NCBI RefSeq assembly: GCF_001719065.1
Contig: NZ_LWAF01000013.1
Location: 1-40,686 of the forward strand
Reading direction: 5' to 3'
Source of the DNA: Fervidobacterium thailandense
GTDB lineage: Bacteria > Thermotogota > Thermotogae > Thermotogales > Fervidobacteriaceae
DNA: 40,686 bases
Numbering within the stretch: the stretch's first letter is position 1; each line of letters starts with the position of its first letter. A program made the translations under genes and the position numbers. This document shows, one piece after another, positions 40,686 to 40,686 of the stretch. The notes beneath the pieces are model-generated. The model did not search any database. It was not told the origin of the DNA and saw only the letters and a program-made list of their open reading frames with translations.

Positions 40686-40686
40686 C

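Overview
The window looks like chromosomal DNA of a thermophilic Thermotogota bacterium, most likely Fervidobacterium or a close relative. This is inferred from gene content (a Liv-type ABC transporter with tandem binding proteins, cell-surface GH13 enzymes, scpA/scpB beside a MoxR ATPase, a fused coaBC), strong AGGAGG-type ribosome sites with frequent GTG/TTG starts, and the style of the CRISPR repeat. No 16S rRNA gene is present, so the genus is a guess.

Layout. 1-8600 is mostly housekeeping on the minus strand: a truncated GGDEF sensor, tRNA-Asn (plus strand, tandem promoters), a ferritin-like protein, an M15-type peptidase, a plus-strand CYTH-like protein, then moxR/scpB/scpA, a CBS-ACT protein, an exported beta-propeller and coaBC. 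8750-14860 is a complete plus-strand branched-chain amino-acid (Liv) ABC operon with two tandem binding proteins separated by terminator-like hairpins. 14890-19920 encodes envelope proteins: a PQQ-propeller lipoprotein, an exported protein with phospholipase C/P1-nuclease zinc ligands, a small lipoprotein and a membrane-anchored ClpP-like protease. 19980-24900 is a scarred zone: an IS110-family transposase remnant, a degraded gene, a DUF454 membrane protein, an orphan promoter-terminator pair, and an intact IS200/IS605 element (tnpA+tnpB) inserted in an NADH-oxidase-like gene. 24900-30480 holds two paralogous GH13 alpha-amylase-type genes in opposite orientation, one frameshifted, around a thermonuclease-like gene.

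The most interesting part is 30900-40686. A co-directional plus-strand cluster encodes a divergent sigma-factor-like protein, a protein with a possible MazF-like N-terminal domain, a UvrD/PcrA-like helicase, an unrecognised 206-aa protein, a RecD-like helicase, a protein with a Lon-like Ser-Lys dyad joined to a SAVED cyclic-oligonucleotide sensor domain, and a second stand-alone SAVED protein. It ends at a bidirectional terminator, beyond which a CRISPR array (13 repeats visible, running off the right edge) converges on it. The sigma/MazF-like/SAVED-Lon trio resembles the CalpS-CalpT-CalpL cascade known from type III CRISPR systems. Here it is interleaved with two SF1 helicases, an unknown protein and an extra SAVED sensor, an arrangement I do not recognise from described systems.

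Proposed logic (inference): a type III effector outside the window makes cyclic oligoadenylate. The SAVED domain of the Lon-like protein senses it, the protease cuts the MazF-like partner, and the sigma-like factor is freed to redirect transcription. The helicases and stand-alone SAVED protein would modulate the response or act on nucleic acid. No cas genes are visible in the window.
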